Assembly (NCBI GenBank): GCA_031281385.1
Contig: JAITFL010000001.1
Location: 1-6,910 of the forward strand
Source of the DNA: Holophagales bacterium
Lineage (GTDB): Bacteria; Acidobacteriota; Holophagae; Holophagales; Holophagaceae
Length of the DNA stretch: 6,910 nt
Direction of reading: 5' to 3'
Shown here: positions 1-5,856 of the stretch, piece after piece
Position numbering within the stretch: position 1 is the stretch's first letter
Layout: every line of letters starts with the position of its first letter
Program-made: the position numbers and the translations under genes
Notes under the pieces: generated by a model
Told to the model about the DNA's origin: nothing
The model's database searches: none
What the model saw: the letters and a program-made list of their open reading frames with translations, nothing else

Positions 1-69
1 CTTTTGTCCGGGGACGCGCAGTGCATCGAACCTGCGGGCCTTTCCAGAAAGCATAGACACTTTGAATGA
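1..69 (+). CDS. kamA: C-terminal end of lysine 2,3-aminomutase (partial)
   Basis: Reading frame 1 is open from the left edge to a TGA at 67-69 and gives 22 residues. They include the segments EPAGL and RKHRH close to the stop. I recognise this as the extreme C-terminus of clostridial-type lysine 2,3-aminomutase, which ends with a Leu-leu-x-Gly...Glu-Pro-x-Gly-Leu-x-Arg...Arg-His pattern. The enzyme is a radical-SAM, PLP-dependent aminomutase that turns L-lysine into L-beta-lysine, the first step of lysine fermentation. All catalytic parts (CxxxCxxC cluster, PLP lysine) lie outside the window. The next gene starts at or just after this stop, and kamA directly before kamB is the usual order. 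The identification rests on a short tail plus context, so it is good but not absolute. Confidence 0.8.
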   Translation, partial: LLSGDAQCIEPAGLSRKHRHFE

Positions 70-931
70 TCCTCAAAGCCATATTTTTCGGCTATATTCT
101 TCCATGCGGCGGCGGATCACAGTCGTCGCCGGCTATGGGAAAGGGTCTGGTAAAACAACGTTCTTCAACGCGGCACTAGTAGAGGCCCAGAAACATGGGC
201 CCGTTGGGGCTTTCACCATCGGTTTTGAAGGGGCAAAGGCCAGCCCGTCTATCACTAGGGTTTGGCCTGGCGATGTAGTTATCACGACTGTTGCGCTTGC
301 TAGGGCGGCAGAGGCGCGGCTGGAAGTTCTCGAGGTCCTTGGGGGGCGCTCGGCCATAGGCCCCCTGTGCGTGGCGCGGGCGGTGCGCGGCGGCACTGCT
401 TCTCTCGTGGGGCCAGAACACTTCAGCCAATTGGCGTCGGCCATTGAATTTGTGCAAGGCAACGGCCTAGTTGAATCAATCTTAATAGATGGCGCCGCTG
501 GCAGGCTGACACAGGCCGGGGCTATCCCAAACGCCCAATTGGTCTATTGCGCCCGCGCCGACTCGGCCAACATTAAGAGAGTTGCTATGCACATTGAGAT
601 GATTTCCGCGCTGGCTGCGCTGCCGCTGGATGATGGAGAGATGCCGCTGGCCGATTCAATGCAAATTAATGGACCCCTCACCGCCGCCCTGATTGAAACC
701 ATCCCTGCGGAAATAACTAGGCTGTCCATTGATGCCTTCTGCGACTGTTTTTTGGACGAGGCCACTTTTAGGCGGATGTCCAAGCGGTTCGCGATCTCGG
801 TAAGGAGGCGCGTTCCACTGCTAGGCTTTGTCGTAGCCCTTATGAACGTCAGGCGCAATACCTTTTTGGAGGCCGCGCCCACCATTTCTGGCGCAATCGT
901 ATTCAACCCCTTAGAAGTTGACGCGGCCTGA
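62..931 (+). CDS. kamB: KamB-like P-loop protein, lysine 5,6-aminomutase reactivation subunit
   Basis: This gene encodes a 289-residue protein if it starts at TTG 62, or 275 residues from ATG 104 (Met15). A Walker A loop, GYGKGSGKTT, lies at residues 24-33. A Walker B-like strand, ILIDGAAGR, follows at 140-148. No membrane segment or signal peptide is evident. Its place between kamA and a MutS-like kamC, before kamDE, identifies it as KamB. This protein is regarded, with KamC, as a reactivating factor for the B12-dependent lysine 5,6-aminomutase; that role is family knowledge and is not shown here. TTG 62 would overlap the kamA stop by 8 bp, with only a weak purine run (AGAAAG, 47-52) upstream. 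ATG 104 places the P-loop close to the N-terminus, as expected for the family, but has no Shine-Dalgarno. The start is therefore uncertain. The stop overlaps the kamC start by one base (TGATG). Confidence 0.8.
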   Translation: MNDPQSHIFRLYSSMRRRITVVAGYGKGSGKTTFFNAALVEAQKHGPVGAFTIGFEGAKASPSITRVWPGDVVITTVALARAAEARLEVLEVLGGRSAIGPLCVARAVRGGTASLVGPEHFSQLASAIEFVQGNGLVESILIDGAAGRLTQAGAIPNAQLVYCARADSANIKRVAMHIEMISALAALPLDDGEMPLADSMQINGPLTAALIETIPAEITRLSIDAFCDCFLDEATFRRMSKRFAISVRRRVPLLGFVVALMNVRRNTFLEAAPTISGAIVFNPLEVDAA

Positions 932-2550
932 TGGAAGACGTATTTGCCTACACCAAGTTCCTAGATTTCTGGCGCAGAGCCACACCAGAAACGCCCTATG
1001 GCAAAGACGCGCTCAAAGAGCCTCATTTATTTTTTGATGTAGGGCAGCTTGAAAAAATATATGACGAAACCGAAGCACTGATCTATCTGCTAAAAGAACT
1101 TCAGGACGACCCGGCACGGCTTTCGCTAATATCGCACCACTTAAAGCAGTTGCCAAGGCTGCCCTTTGGGCCGCATCAATCACAAAAAGAAGGCTCCTTT
1201 GATGAAATAGAGCTATTCCAGATAAAGAAGTTTCTGCACAACTATAGGGCCCTGATGGCACAGTTGCCACCTAAAGCACAGCGGGCCTTTGGCTTTGAAT
1301 ATTGTTCGCAAGGCTTGGAAGAAAGGCTGAACGTCGGCCAGTTGAACCCTGAATCGTTTTATGTCGCTGACGCTTATAGTCCAGAACTGCAAAAAATCAG
1401 GCGCGAGATACTTGAAGCAGACGAGGCTGTTCAGCGCTTAGAGACCGAAAGAGCGGCAGAGATTTTGAAAAAATTCGGGCTGGATTTCTGTGGGCAGCCC
1501 TTTTTGCTTGCGCCAAAAGCTAAATTGGGCGACTTGGCTTCTGCCTCTAAGCTTCTGGCCATCGAGCCATACGACGATGCGCTCTTTTATGTGCGCCCGC
1601 TAAGGTGCGCGGCATCTCTGGCCACTGCCGAGAAGCGCCTTGAACTGGCGCAGCGCGAGCGGGCATGCGAGATGGCCGTGTTGGAATCGCTTTCCCAAGG
1701 CGTATGCAAAGAGATGCCTAACTTGGATAAATACATCGCCGCCGCACTGGGATTTGACCTTGCCTGGGCGCGGGCGCGAATGGCTGTGGAATTGAATCTT
1801 ACGCGCCCAATATTGCACACAAAAAACTCTATCAGCATAGACAAAGGCAGGTTCCCGCCCTGCGAATCAACGTGCGCGAAACACGGCCTAAAATATTTCC
1901 CCTTGGATGCCCATTTTGAATCCAGCGCGACAGTGATATTTGGCTCCAACATGGGGGGCAAGACCATAGTCCTGCAAACGGCGGCCTTTTTGCAATTGGC
2001 GGCACAGGCGGGGCTATTCGTCCCTGCGGCACAATTTGAGACGCGCCTTTTCCACAATTTCCACTATATCGGCGAATTGCACAGCAGCAATTCTAGCCAA
2101 GAACATAGGGGGCTGTCCGGCTTTGGCATGGAGATGCAGCAATTAATAAAGGCCTGGCAAAGCATCGCCCCTGACGATAGTGGAACAATGCTGTTGATGG
2201 ACGAATTTGCCAGAACCACCAGCTCCAAAGAATCCGAAGCCCTGCTTGCCGCTGTGCTGGAAGCCATCTCCAAGAGAACCAATACAATCGCGTTATGCTC
2301 TACCCACTTCCACCGCGTCCCCCACATTCCCAGCGTCAACTTCTTGAGAATGGCTGGCTTCAACAAAATTACTGCCCATGCTGGCCCAAACACCGACCCA
2401 ATTAGCGGCATCGCCGAGTGCATGGACTATCGCCTTGTCCCCGACGACGGCAAACAATCATCCGACGCCATAGCCATAGCCCAGATACTTGGGCTGGATG
2501 GGGAGCTGGCGGGGAGGGCGGAGGTGTTTTTTGGTGAGGCCCAAAGTTAG
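931..2550 (+). CDS. kamC: KamC, MutS-like ATPase, lysine 5,6-aminomutase reactivation ATPase
   Basis: This gene encodes a 539-residue protein whose C-terminal third is a MutS-type ABC ATPase. Walker A is GSNMGGKT at residues 338-345, Walker B is LLMDEFARTT at 421-430, and the switch histidine motif STHF is at 457-460. This mirrors the GPNMGGKS / LLDExGRGT / ATHF pattern of DNA mismatch-repair MutS. The N-terminal part lacks the mismatch-recognition domain. It is mostly helical, with a charged, probably coiled-coil stretch near residues 150-182. A MutS relative in a kam cluster is the KamC protein, thought to use ATP to release damaged cobalamin or remodel KamDE, not to repair DNA; that is family knowledge plus inference. 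Translation is probably coupled to kamB, because the start overlaps the kamB stop by one base and has no clear Shine-Dalgarno. In related clusters kamD usually follows directly; here the next + strand gene is 1.7 kb away. Confidence 0.85.
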   Translation: MEDVFAYTKFLDFWRRATPETPYGKDALKEPHLFFDVGQLEKIYDETEALIYLLKELQDDPARLSLISHHLKQLPRLPFGPHQSQKEGSFDEIELFQIKKFLHNYRALMAQLPPKAQRAFGFEYCSQGLEERLNVGQLNPESFYVADAYSPELQKIRREILEADEAVQRLETERAAEILKKFGLDFCGQPFLLAPKAKLGDLASASKLLAIEPYDDALFYVRPLRCAASLATAEKRLELAQRERACEMAVLESLSQGVCKEMPNLDKYIAAALGFDLAWARARMAVELNLTRPILHTKNSISIDKGRFPPCESTCAKHGLKYFPLDAHFESSATVIFGSNMGGKTIVLQTAAFLQLAAQAGLFVPAAQFETRLFHNFHYIGELHSSNSSQEHRGLSGFGMEMQQLIKAWQSIAPDDSGTMLLMDEFARTTSSKESEALLAAVLEAISKRTNTIALCSTHFHRVPHIPSVNFLRMAGFNKITAHAGPNTDPISGIAECMDYRLVPDDGKQSSDAIAIAQILGLDGELAGRAEVFFGEAQS

Positions 2551-2551
2551 G

Positions 2552-2590
2552 GGCTTTTCAGGGGATAGGGACTGCGAAGCCATTTTTCTT
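2552..2590 (+). terminator. weak candidate terminator after kamC
   Basis: Just after the kamC stop, GGCTTT at 2552-2557 can pair with GAAGCC at 2576-2581 (one G-T pair). The loop is long, about 18 nt, and the stem is followed by ATTTTTCTT. The stem is short, so this is only a possible intrinsic terminator. It sits in the convergent gap between kamC and the opposite-strand DUF4417 gene, where a terminator would be expected. Confidence 0.22.
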
Positions 2591-2614
2591 GAATGAGTCT
2601 ATATTCTCTTCTCT

Positions 2615-3511
2615 TTAGTAAACAGTCACAGTCCTATCCTTGACTACCATGTCCTGCAGGATGTCGCGGAGGCGCTTGCGGCCTATGGGGTGATCCAGCA
2701 TGGCCTTGGCACTGCGGTAGGTCGTATCAATGCCATTGTCAACGTCGTACACGTAATAGCGACCTAGGGAATAGGATTTGCCGCGATAGCAAAAACTCAA
2801 TTCACAGCCGTGTCTAAAACAATATATGAACTCACTGGCACTGGCGAAGTTTTCTGGCTCATCGCGCTTTTGCCGCTGTTGGTTTTCAAAAAACGGGGGA
2901 TCGTAAAACGGTGGATAGTAAACCCCGTCCAGTCCCTTTATTCTGCGCCCGAAAACCAGCACCCTGCTCGGCCTCAGTCGCTCCATCATGGCATCGTAGC
3001 CCTTAAAAAAATATCGACGGTCTATGAGTCTGCTGAAGCCAAGTGTTGTAATGGCTACCGTGCCGCCCGGCTCCACGCCCAAAAAGCAATAATCATAGCT
3101 CTCCGGACTGCCCCAATAAATTGAGGGCACCACGGGAATGCCGTGCCGTTGCATGTATGCGCCAACCCATCTGTTGCGGTATGTGTTGAAAATCCGCAAT
3201 GGCAGTGGTGCGTCTCCGTAATGAGAAAAAGCTGGACTCAAGATGCCGCCCCAGCACCTGCGCTTTAGGCCTGGTATGTAAGCGCGAGGATTGTCCCAAA
3301 GCCGCTGTATTTGGCAGTCGTGCAAAAAGCAGTGCAGCCACCTAGACGGCCCCCCTCTGTTGCTCGAAAAATGATTGAACCCCACCAGCTCTGGAGGCTT
3401 TACGTCAACGGCTCTGATTATGGGCATGTCCATTTCGCCACAGCCGTGTGGGTTCCACAGCCAAACGTTATGATGGGCCTTGTTGATGGCTCGCCAAATC
3501 GCTGAAGTCAA
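2615..3511 (-). CDS. DUF4417-family protein
   Basis: This gene encodes a 298-residue protein of unknown function. I recognise the DUF4417 core by SPAFSHYGDAPLPLRIFN at residues 92-109, followed by YRNRW (111-115), the GIPVVPSIYW strand (124-133), the CFLGVEPGG stretch (142-150) and LVFGRRIKG (185-193). The family is common in phage, plasmid and genomic-island contexts; its biochemical role is not established. Beyond the core, residues of about 220-298 form an extra aromatic-rich module ending in a GRKRLRDILQDM helix, which looks like a separate small domain. The chosen start is TTG 3511, because a strong Shine-Dalgarno (AGGGAG) lies 7 nt upstream. The next in-frame methionines (residues 27 and 29) are unsupported. 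The gene lies 41 bp downstream of the antitoxin on the same strand and is probably co-transcribed with the toxin-antitoxin pair. It converges on kamC, whose stop is 64 bp away. Confidence 0.72.
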   Translation of the reverse strand: MTSAIWRAINKAHHNVWLWNPHGCGEMDMPIIRAVDVKPPELVGFNHFSSNRGGPSRWLHCFLHDCQIQRLWDNPRAYIPGLKRRCWGGILSPAFSHYGDAPLPLRIFNTYRNRWVGAYMQRHGIPVVPSIYWGSPESYDYCFLGVEPGGTVAITTLGFSRLIDRRYFFKGYDAMMERLRPSRVLVFGRRIKGLDGVYYPPFYDPPFFENQQRQKRDEPENFASASEFIYCFRHGCELSFCYRGKSYSLGRYYVYDVDNGIDTTYRSAKAMLDHPIGRKRLRDILQDMVVKDRTVTVY

Positions 3512-3518
3512 TGTCAGT

Positions 3519-3525
3519 CTCCCTC
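3519..3525 (-). promoter_or_regulatory. Shine-Dalgarno deciding the TTG start of the DUF4417 gene
   Basis: On the - strand, GAGGGAG is followed by a 7-nt spacer (ACTGACA) and then TTG. This is the clearest ribosome binding site on the - strand. It supports the rare TTG start over the internal methionines, and it shows that the gene is translated in its own right within the presumed three-gene operon. Confidence 0.6.
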
Positions 3526-3552
3526 TAACTCTCTCTTAACGACCTAGCGCAG

Positions 3553-3837
3553 TCAAAGGGCATGCGCGACAACAGTAAACACCTTGGCAACTTTGGCTAT
3601 TGCATCGGGGCTTATTTGCTCGGCATTGGGCGCGGGGCCGCTTGAAAGCATCTTGTAGATGGTGTCCCTGTCAATCCCTGTTTCCTTTGAAAGCTGCAAA
3701 AGGGCGCGGGCCTTTGCGGCATCCGCTAGGCACCGCCGCATGTGGGCCTCGTCCCCTCGCTCCATGGCCGTAGCTAGGTACTCGGCTATGGTCTCGTCAT
3801 CGTCTAGGAATTCCACTGTATCGAAGTCGCTTATCAT
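3553..3837 (-). CDS. HTH antitoxin of a HI1420-like type II toxin-antitoxin pair
   Basis: This gene encodes a 94-residue protein. The N-terminal half (MISDFDTVEFLDDDETIAEYLATAMERGD...) shows the acidic, Asp-x-x-x-x-a-x-Tyr-Leu pattern of the 'addiction module antidote' family typified by Haemophilus HI1420. A helix-turn-helix follows at residues 45-64 (ALLQLSKETGIDRDTIYKML). Such antitoxins bind and neutralise the RelE-type toxin and repress their own operon through the HTH. The ATG overlaps the toxin stop by one base (TAATG), so the two are translationally coupled in toxin-first order, as in HI1419/HI1420 and higBA. After the HTH, the usual short Gly-Asn-Pro loop is replaced by SSGPAPNAEQISPDAI, so this region has diverged. 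The family call is confident; which operator it binds is unknown. Confidence 0.85.
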   Translation of the reverse strand: MISDFDTVEFLDDDETIAEYLATAMERGDEAHMRRCLADAAKARALLQLSKETGIDRDTIYKMLSSGPAPNAEQISPDAIAKVAKVFTVVAHAL

Positions 3838-4145
3838 TACCCAAGCTCCTCTCTTTTGACTCTCAATGCCCGCTCAATATCGCGAGTCTGCTCGTTTTTG
3901 GGCTTCTTTGTGGCACCCACCAACAGCAGGTGGTCGGCCTCTGGCATCTTACAAAAGTATAGCCGATAGCCTGGGCCGCTGTGAATCCGCATTTCTGACA
4001 CCCCGTCTCTAACGCTCCATTTGCAATCGCCAAAGTCGCCTTCTTCCGCTCGTTTGATCCTTTCAAGGATATTCGCCTTGCCGCATTTGTCTTTGAGTTT
4101 TTTGAGCCAGTCGGCAAATTCGTCTGTCTTTTTGAACTCGCCCAT
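3837..4145 (-). CDS. RelE/HigB-like toxin (HI1419-type addiction module killer)
   Basis: This gene encodes a 102-residue protein. The diagnostic stretch is GDFGDCKWSVRDGVSEMRIH at residues 37-56, followed by GPGYRLYF (58-65). This is the conserved centre of the HI1419-type RelE/ParE superfamily toxins (usual pattern GxFGDxKxxxxGVxELRIxxGPGYRxYF). The N-terminus (FADWLKKLKD... ILERIKRAEEG) also fits, as does the terminal QTRDIERA helix. Family members are mostly ribosome-dependent mRNA endonucleases, so this one is inferred to block translation when not held by its antitoxin. The usual GGDKxxQ turn reads GATKKPKNEQ here, about three residues longer, which could change activity. The ATG start has a modest AGGGG (4154-4158) 8 nt upstream. 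The gene is first in the presumed - strand operon and is divergent from kamD across a 138-bp gap. It appears intact. Confidence 0.87.
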   Translation of the reverse strand: MGEFKKTDEFADWLKKLKDKCGKANILERIKRAEEGDFGDCKWSVRDGVSEMRIHSGPGYRLYFCKMPEADHLLLVGATKKPKNEQTRDIERALRVKREELG

Positions 4146-4176
4146 TCAAAGCGCCCCTGATCTTCATTCTGTTCGG

Positions 4177-4193
4177 AACTTGCGAATAATTCA
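4177..4193. repeat. partial copy of the kamD-promoter dyad
   Basis: AACTTGC followed by an A/T-rich AATAAT and CAA resembles the left arm, AT-rich centre and start of the right arm of the dyad at 4254-4275. It lies 78 bp upstream, on the side nearer the toxin gene. The right arm is degenerate. Two related sites in one divergent gap would fit a regulator acting on both directions, but the match is short. Confidence 0.3.
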
Positions 4194-4240
4194 ATGCGGC
4201 AATGGATTCGCGCAGGGCCAGTTTCATGTCGTTTCCGATA

Positions 4241-4267
4241 TTGGCATGAACAGCAACTTGCTATAAT
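4241..4267 (+). promoter_or_regulatory. kamD promoter (extended -10)
   Basis: A consensus -10 box, TATAAT, sits at 4262-4267 and is preceded by TGc, giving a full extended -10 (TGnTATAAT). TTGGCA at 4241-4246 is a possible -35, but its 15-bp spacing is short; an extended -10 depends less on the -35. Transcription would start near 4273-4275, only about 10 nt before the kamD ATG. The promoter is needed because the - strand island separates kamD from kamABC. Confidence 0.6.
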
Positions 4268-4275
4268 ACAAGTTG
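4254..4275. promoter_or_regulatory. operator candidate: perfect 7-bp dyad over the kamD -10 box
   Basis: CAACTTG (4254-4260) and CAAGTTG (4269-4275) form a perfect inverted repeat around the 8-nt centre CTATAATA, which contains the -10 box. A dimer bound here would cover the -10 and block RNA polymerase, so it reads as a repressor operator. It is unlikely to act as an RNA hairpin, because most of it lies upstream of the predicted transcription start. The regulator is unknown. The neighbouring HTH antitoxin or a lysine-responsive regulator are both possible. Confidence 0.5.
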
Positions 4276-4283
4276 GGAGGGTT

Positions 4284-5855
4284 ATGAGGGACAGCAAGCT
4301 GGGCCTACCGGGCGACAAGATCGCAAAGGCGCGAGACTTGGCGGCGCAAATCGTCAGGCCCGTGTCGGAGTTTATCGAGGGACACACGACCGTGGCCGTC
4401 GAGAGGGCTTCGCTGCGCCTTGTGGGTGCAGATGGGGCCGATTCCAATGGAATACCTGTCCCCAACTTGATAGTTGACCAGCTAAAGGGGCAATTAGAGG
4501 GCGGCGCATTGCGCTGGTACATAAACGCGCTACTAAAGACAGGTCATGCGCCTGATGCACTGAATGCCCAAATAGCCGAAGGCTTTAGCTTAAAAGACAT
4601 TCCCCTTGGCGATCCAAGCCAAATTGAAGCAAAAGGCGGACAACTGGCCTCTCAGCACATCTCTCGCATCCAAGCGAACAGAAAGCACAGGGAAGCCAAA
4701 CTTCAGCAATTCAAGGGGAAGAACCGAAACCCGCTGCTGTATGTAATCGTGGCCACTGGCAACATCTATGAGGACATAAAACAGGCCCAAGCTGCGGCAG
4801 AGCAAGGGGCGGATGTCATCGCCGTGATTCGCACCACGGCGCAGAGCCTGCTGGACTACGTGCCACATGGGGCAACCACAGAGGGCTTCGGGGGCACGTA
4901 CGCCACGCAGGAAAACTTCCGCATCATGCGCGCCGCGCTGGACGAATCGTCCGAAAAACTGCAAAGGTACATCTATTTAACCAACTACGCCTCTGGCTTG
5001 TGCATGCCCGAAATCGCCGCTATGGGCGCTCTGGAGAGGCTGGACATGATGCTGAATGATGCCATGTACGGCATTCTCTTCCGCGACATCAACATGTACC
5101 GCACTTTTGTTGACCAAAAGTTCAGCCGCATGATAAACGCCCTTGCTGGAATAATTATCAACACTGGAGAGGACAACTACCTCACCACGTCAGATGCGGT
5201 AGAGAAGGCCCATACGGTGCTTGCCAGCCAATTTTTGAATGAGAAGTTTGCCTTTGACGCGGGGCTGCCCACGCGCCAAATGGGCCTTGGACACGCATTT
5301 GAGATGGATCCAAGCATTAAGAACGGCTTTTTGATGGAGCTGGCGCAGGCCCAAATGGCTAGGGAGATATTCCCCGATGCGCCATTGAAATACATGCCCC
5401 CCACCAAGTTTATGACTGGCGACATCTTTAAGGGGGTGGTGCAAAACGCCCTTTTCAATTTTGTCTCGCGCCTCACCAACCAAGGCATACACCTCTTGGG
5501 CATGCTTACAGAGGCCATACACACGCCCTTCATGCAGGATCGTGCCCTAGCTATAGAAAATGCCAAGTACGTGATGGACAACATGGCCTACCTCAGCGAC
5601 GAAATAACCTTTTCGCCCGATGGTGCCATAGTCAAGCGGGCCCACCAAGTTTTGGATGAAACCATCGAGTTCCTAGAAAGTGTCGCAAAGACAGGGCTCA
5701 TGGAGTCCATGGAGCAAGGGGCCTTCGCCGACATCAAGCGCCCAAGGGACATGGGCAAGGGCCTAGATGGGCTTATAAAAAAAGGAACCGACTATTGGAA
5801 CCCCGTAGAAAATGGCATCAAGGCGATAGTCAAAACCAGCGCGGGCGGGGCCTAG
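4284..5855 (+). CDS. kamD: Lysine 5,6-aminomutase alpha subunit (D-lysine/beta-lysine 5,6-aminomutase)
   Basis: This is the 523-residue PLP-binding, TIM-barrel alpha subunit of the adenosylcobalamin-dependent enzyme. With KamE it moves the terminal amino group of L-beta-lysine (or D-lysine) to the adjacent carbon, giving 3,5-diaminohexanoate in the fermentation route. Highly conserved family stretches are present in order: HTTVAVER (34-41), the VIRTTAQSLLDYVPHGATTE segment (181-200) with GFGGTYATQENF (201-212), the SGLCMPEIAAMGALERLD segment (237-254), ILFRDINM (264-271), NTGEDNYLTT (293-302), MGLGHAFEM (333-341), LKYMPPTKFMTG (368-379) and HLLGMLTEAIHTPFM (403-417). The length is close to the family's ~520. 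The start is ATG 4284 because family similarity begins there and GGGAGG lies just upstream. The reading frame is open back to 4194, but that extension (WIRAGPVSCRF...) does not look like the family and overlaps the promoter. The gene ends one base before kamE and appears intact. Confidence 0.96.
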   Translation: MRDSKLGLPGDKIAKARDLAAQIVRPVSEFIEGHTTVAVERASLRLVGADGADSNGIPVPNLIVDQLKGQLEGGALRWYINALLKTGHAPDALNAQIAEGFSLKDIPLGDPSQIEAKGGQLASQHISRIQANRKHREAKLQQFKGKNRNPLLYVIVATGNIYEDIKQAQAAAEQGADVIAVIRTTAQSLLDYVPHGATTEGFGGTYATQENFRIMRAALDESSEKLQRYIYLTNYASGLCMPEIAAMGALERLDMMLNDAMYGILFRDINMYRTFVDQKFSRMINALAGIIINTGEDNYLTTSDAVEKAHTVLASQFLNEKFAFDAGLPTRQMGLGHAFEMDPSIKNGFLMELAQAQMAREIFPDAPLKYMPPTKFMTGDIFKGVVQNALFNFVSRLTNQGIHLLGMLTEAIHTPFMQDRALAIENAKYVMDNMAYLSDEITFSPDGAIVKRAHQVLDETIEFLESVAKTGLMESMEQGAFADIKRPRDMGKGLDGLIKKGTDYWNPVENGIKAIVKTSAGGA

Positions 5856-5856
5856 T

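Noticed and set aside
2810..3124. + strand frame of 104 codons inside the DUF4417 gene
   Set aside because: It is antisense to a recognisable conserved protein family and has no ribosome binding site or recognisable domain.
2558..4160. TCAGGGG (2558-2564) and CCCCTGA (4154-4160) as terminal inverted repeats of a mobile element bounding the island
   Set aside because: Only 7 bp match, with no extension on either side, no target duplication and no transposase or integrase. A match this short is expected by chance in such windows.
4241..4261. Sigma-54 promoter (TTGGCATG...TTGC) upstream of kamD
   Set aside because: The GG and GC elements are 15 nt apart, where sigma-54 needs 10. The extended -10 explains the site better.
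4194..4283. Upstream extension of the kamD reading frame by 30 codons
   Set aside because: The extra residues do not resemble KamD, and they overlap the extended -10 promoter and dyad. The Shine-Dalgarno and family similarity point to ATG 4284.
3863..4522. Long - strand frame of 219 codons spanning the toxin and the kamD start
   Set aside because: It is a shadow of the toxin and kamD frames, with low-complexity, Ser/Cys-rich content and no family resemblance.
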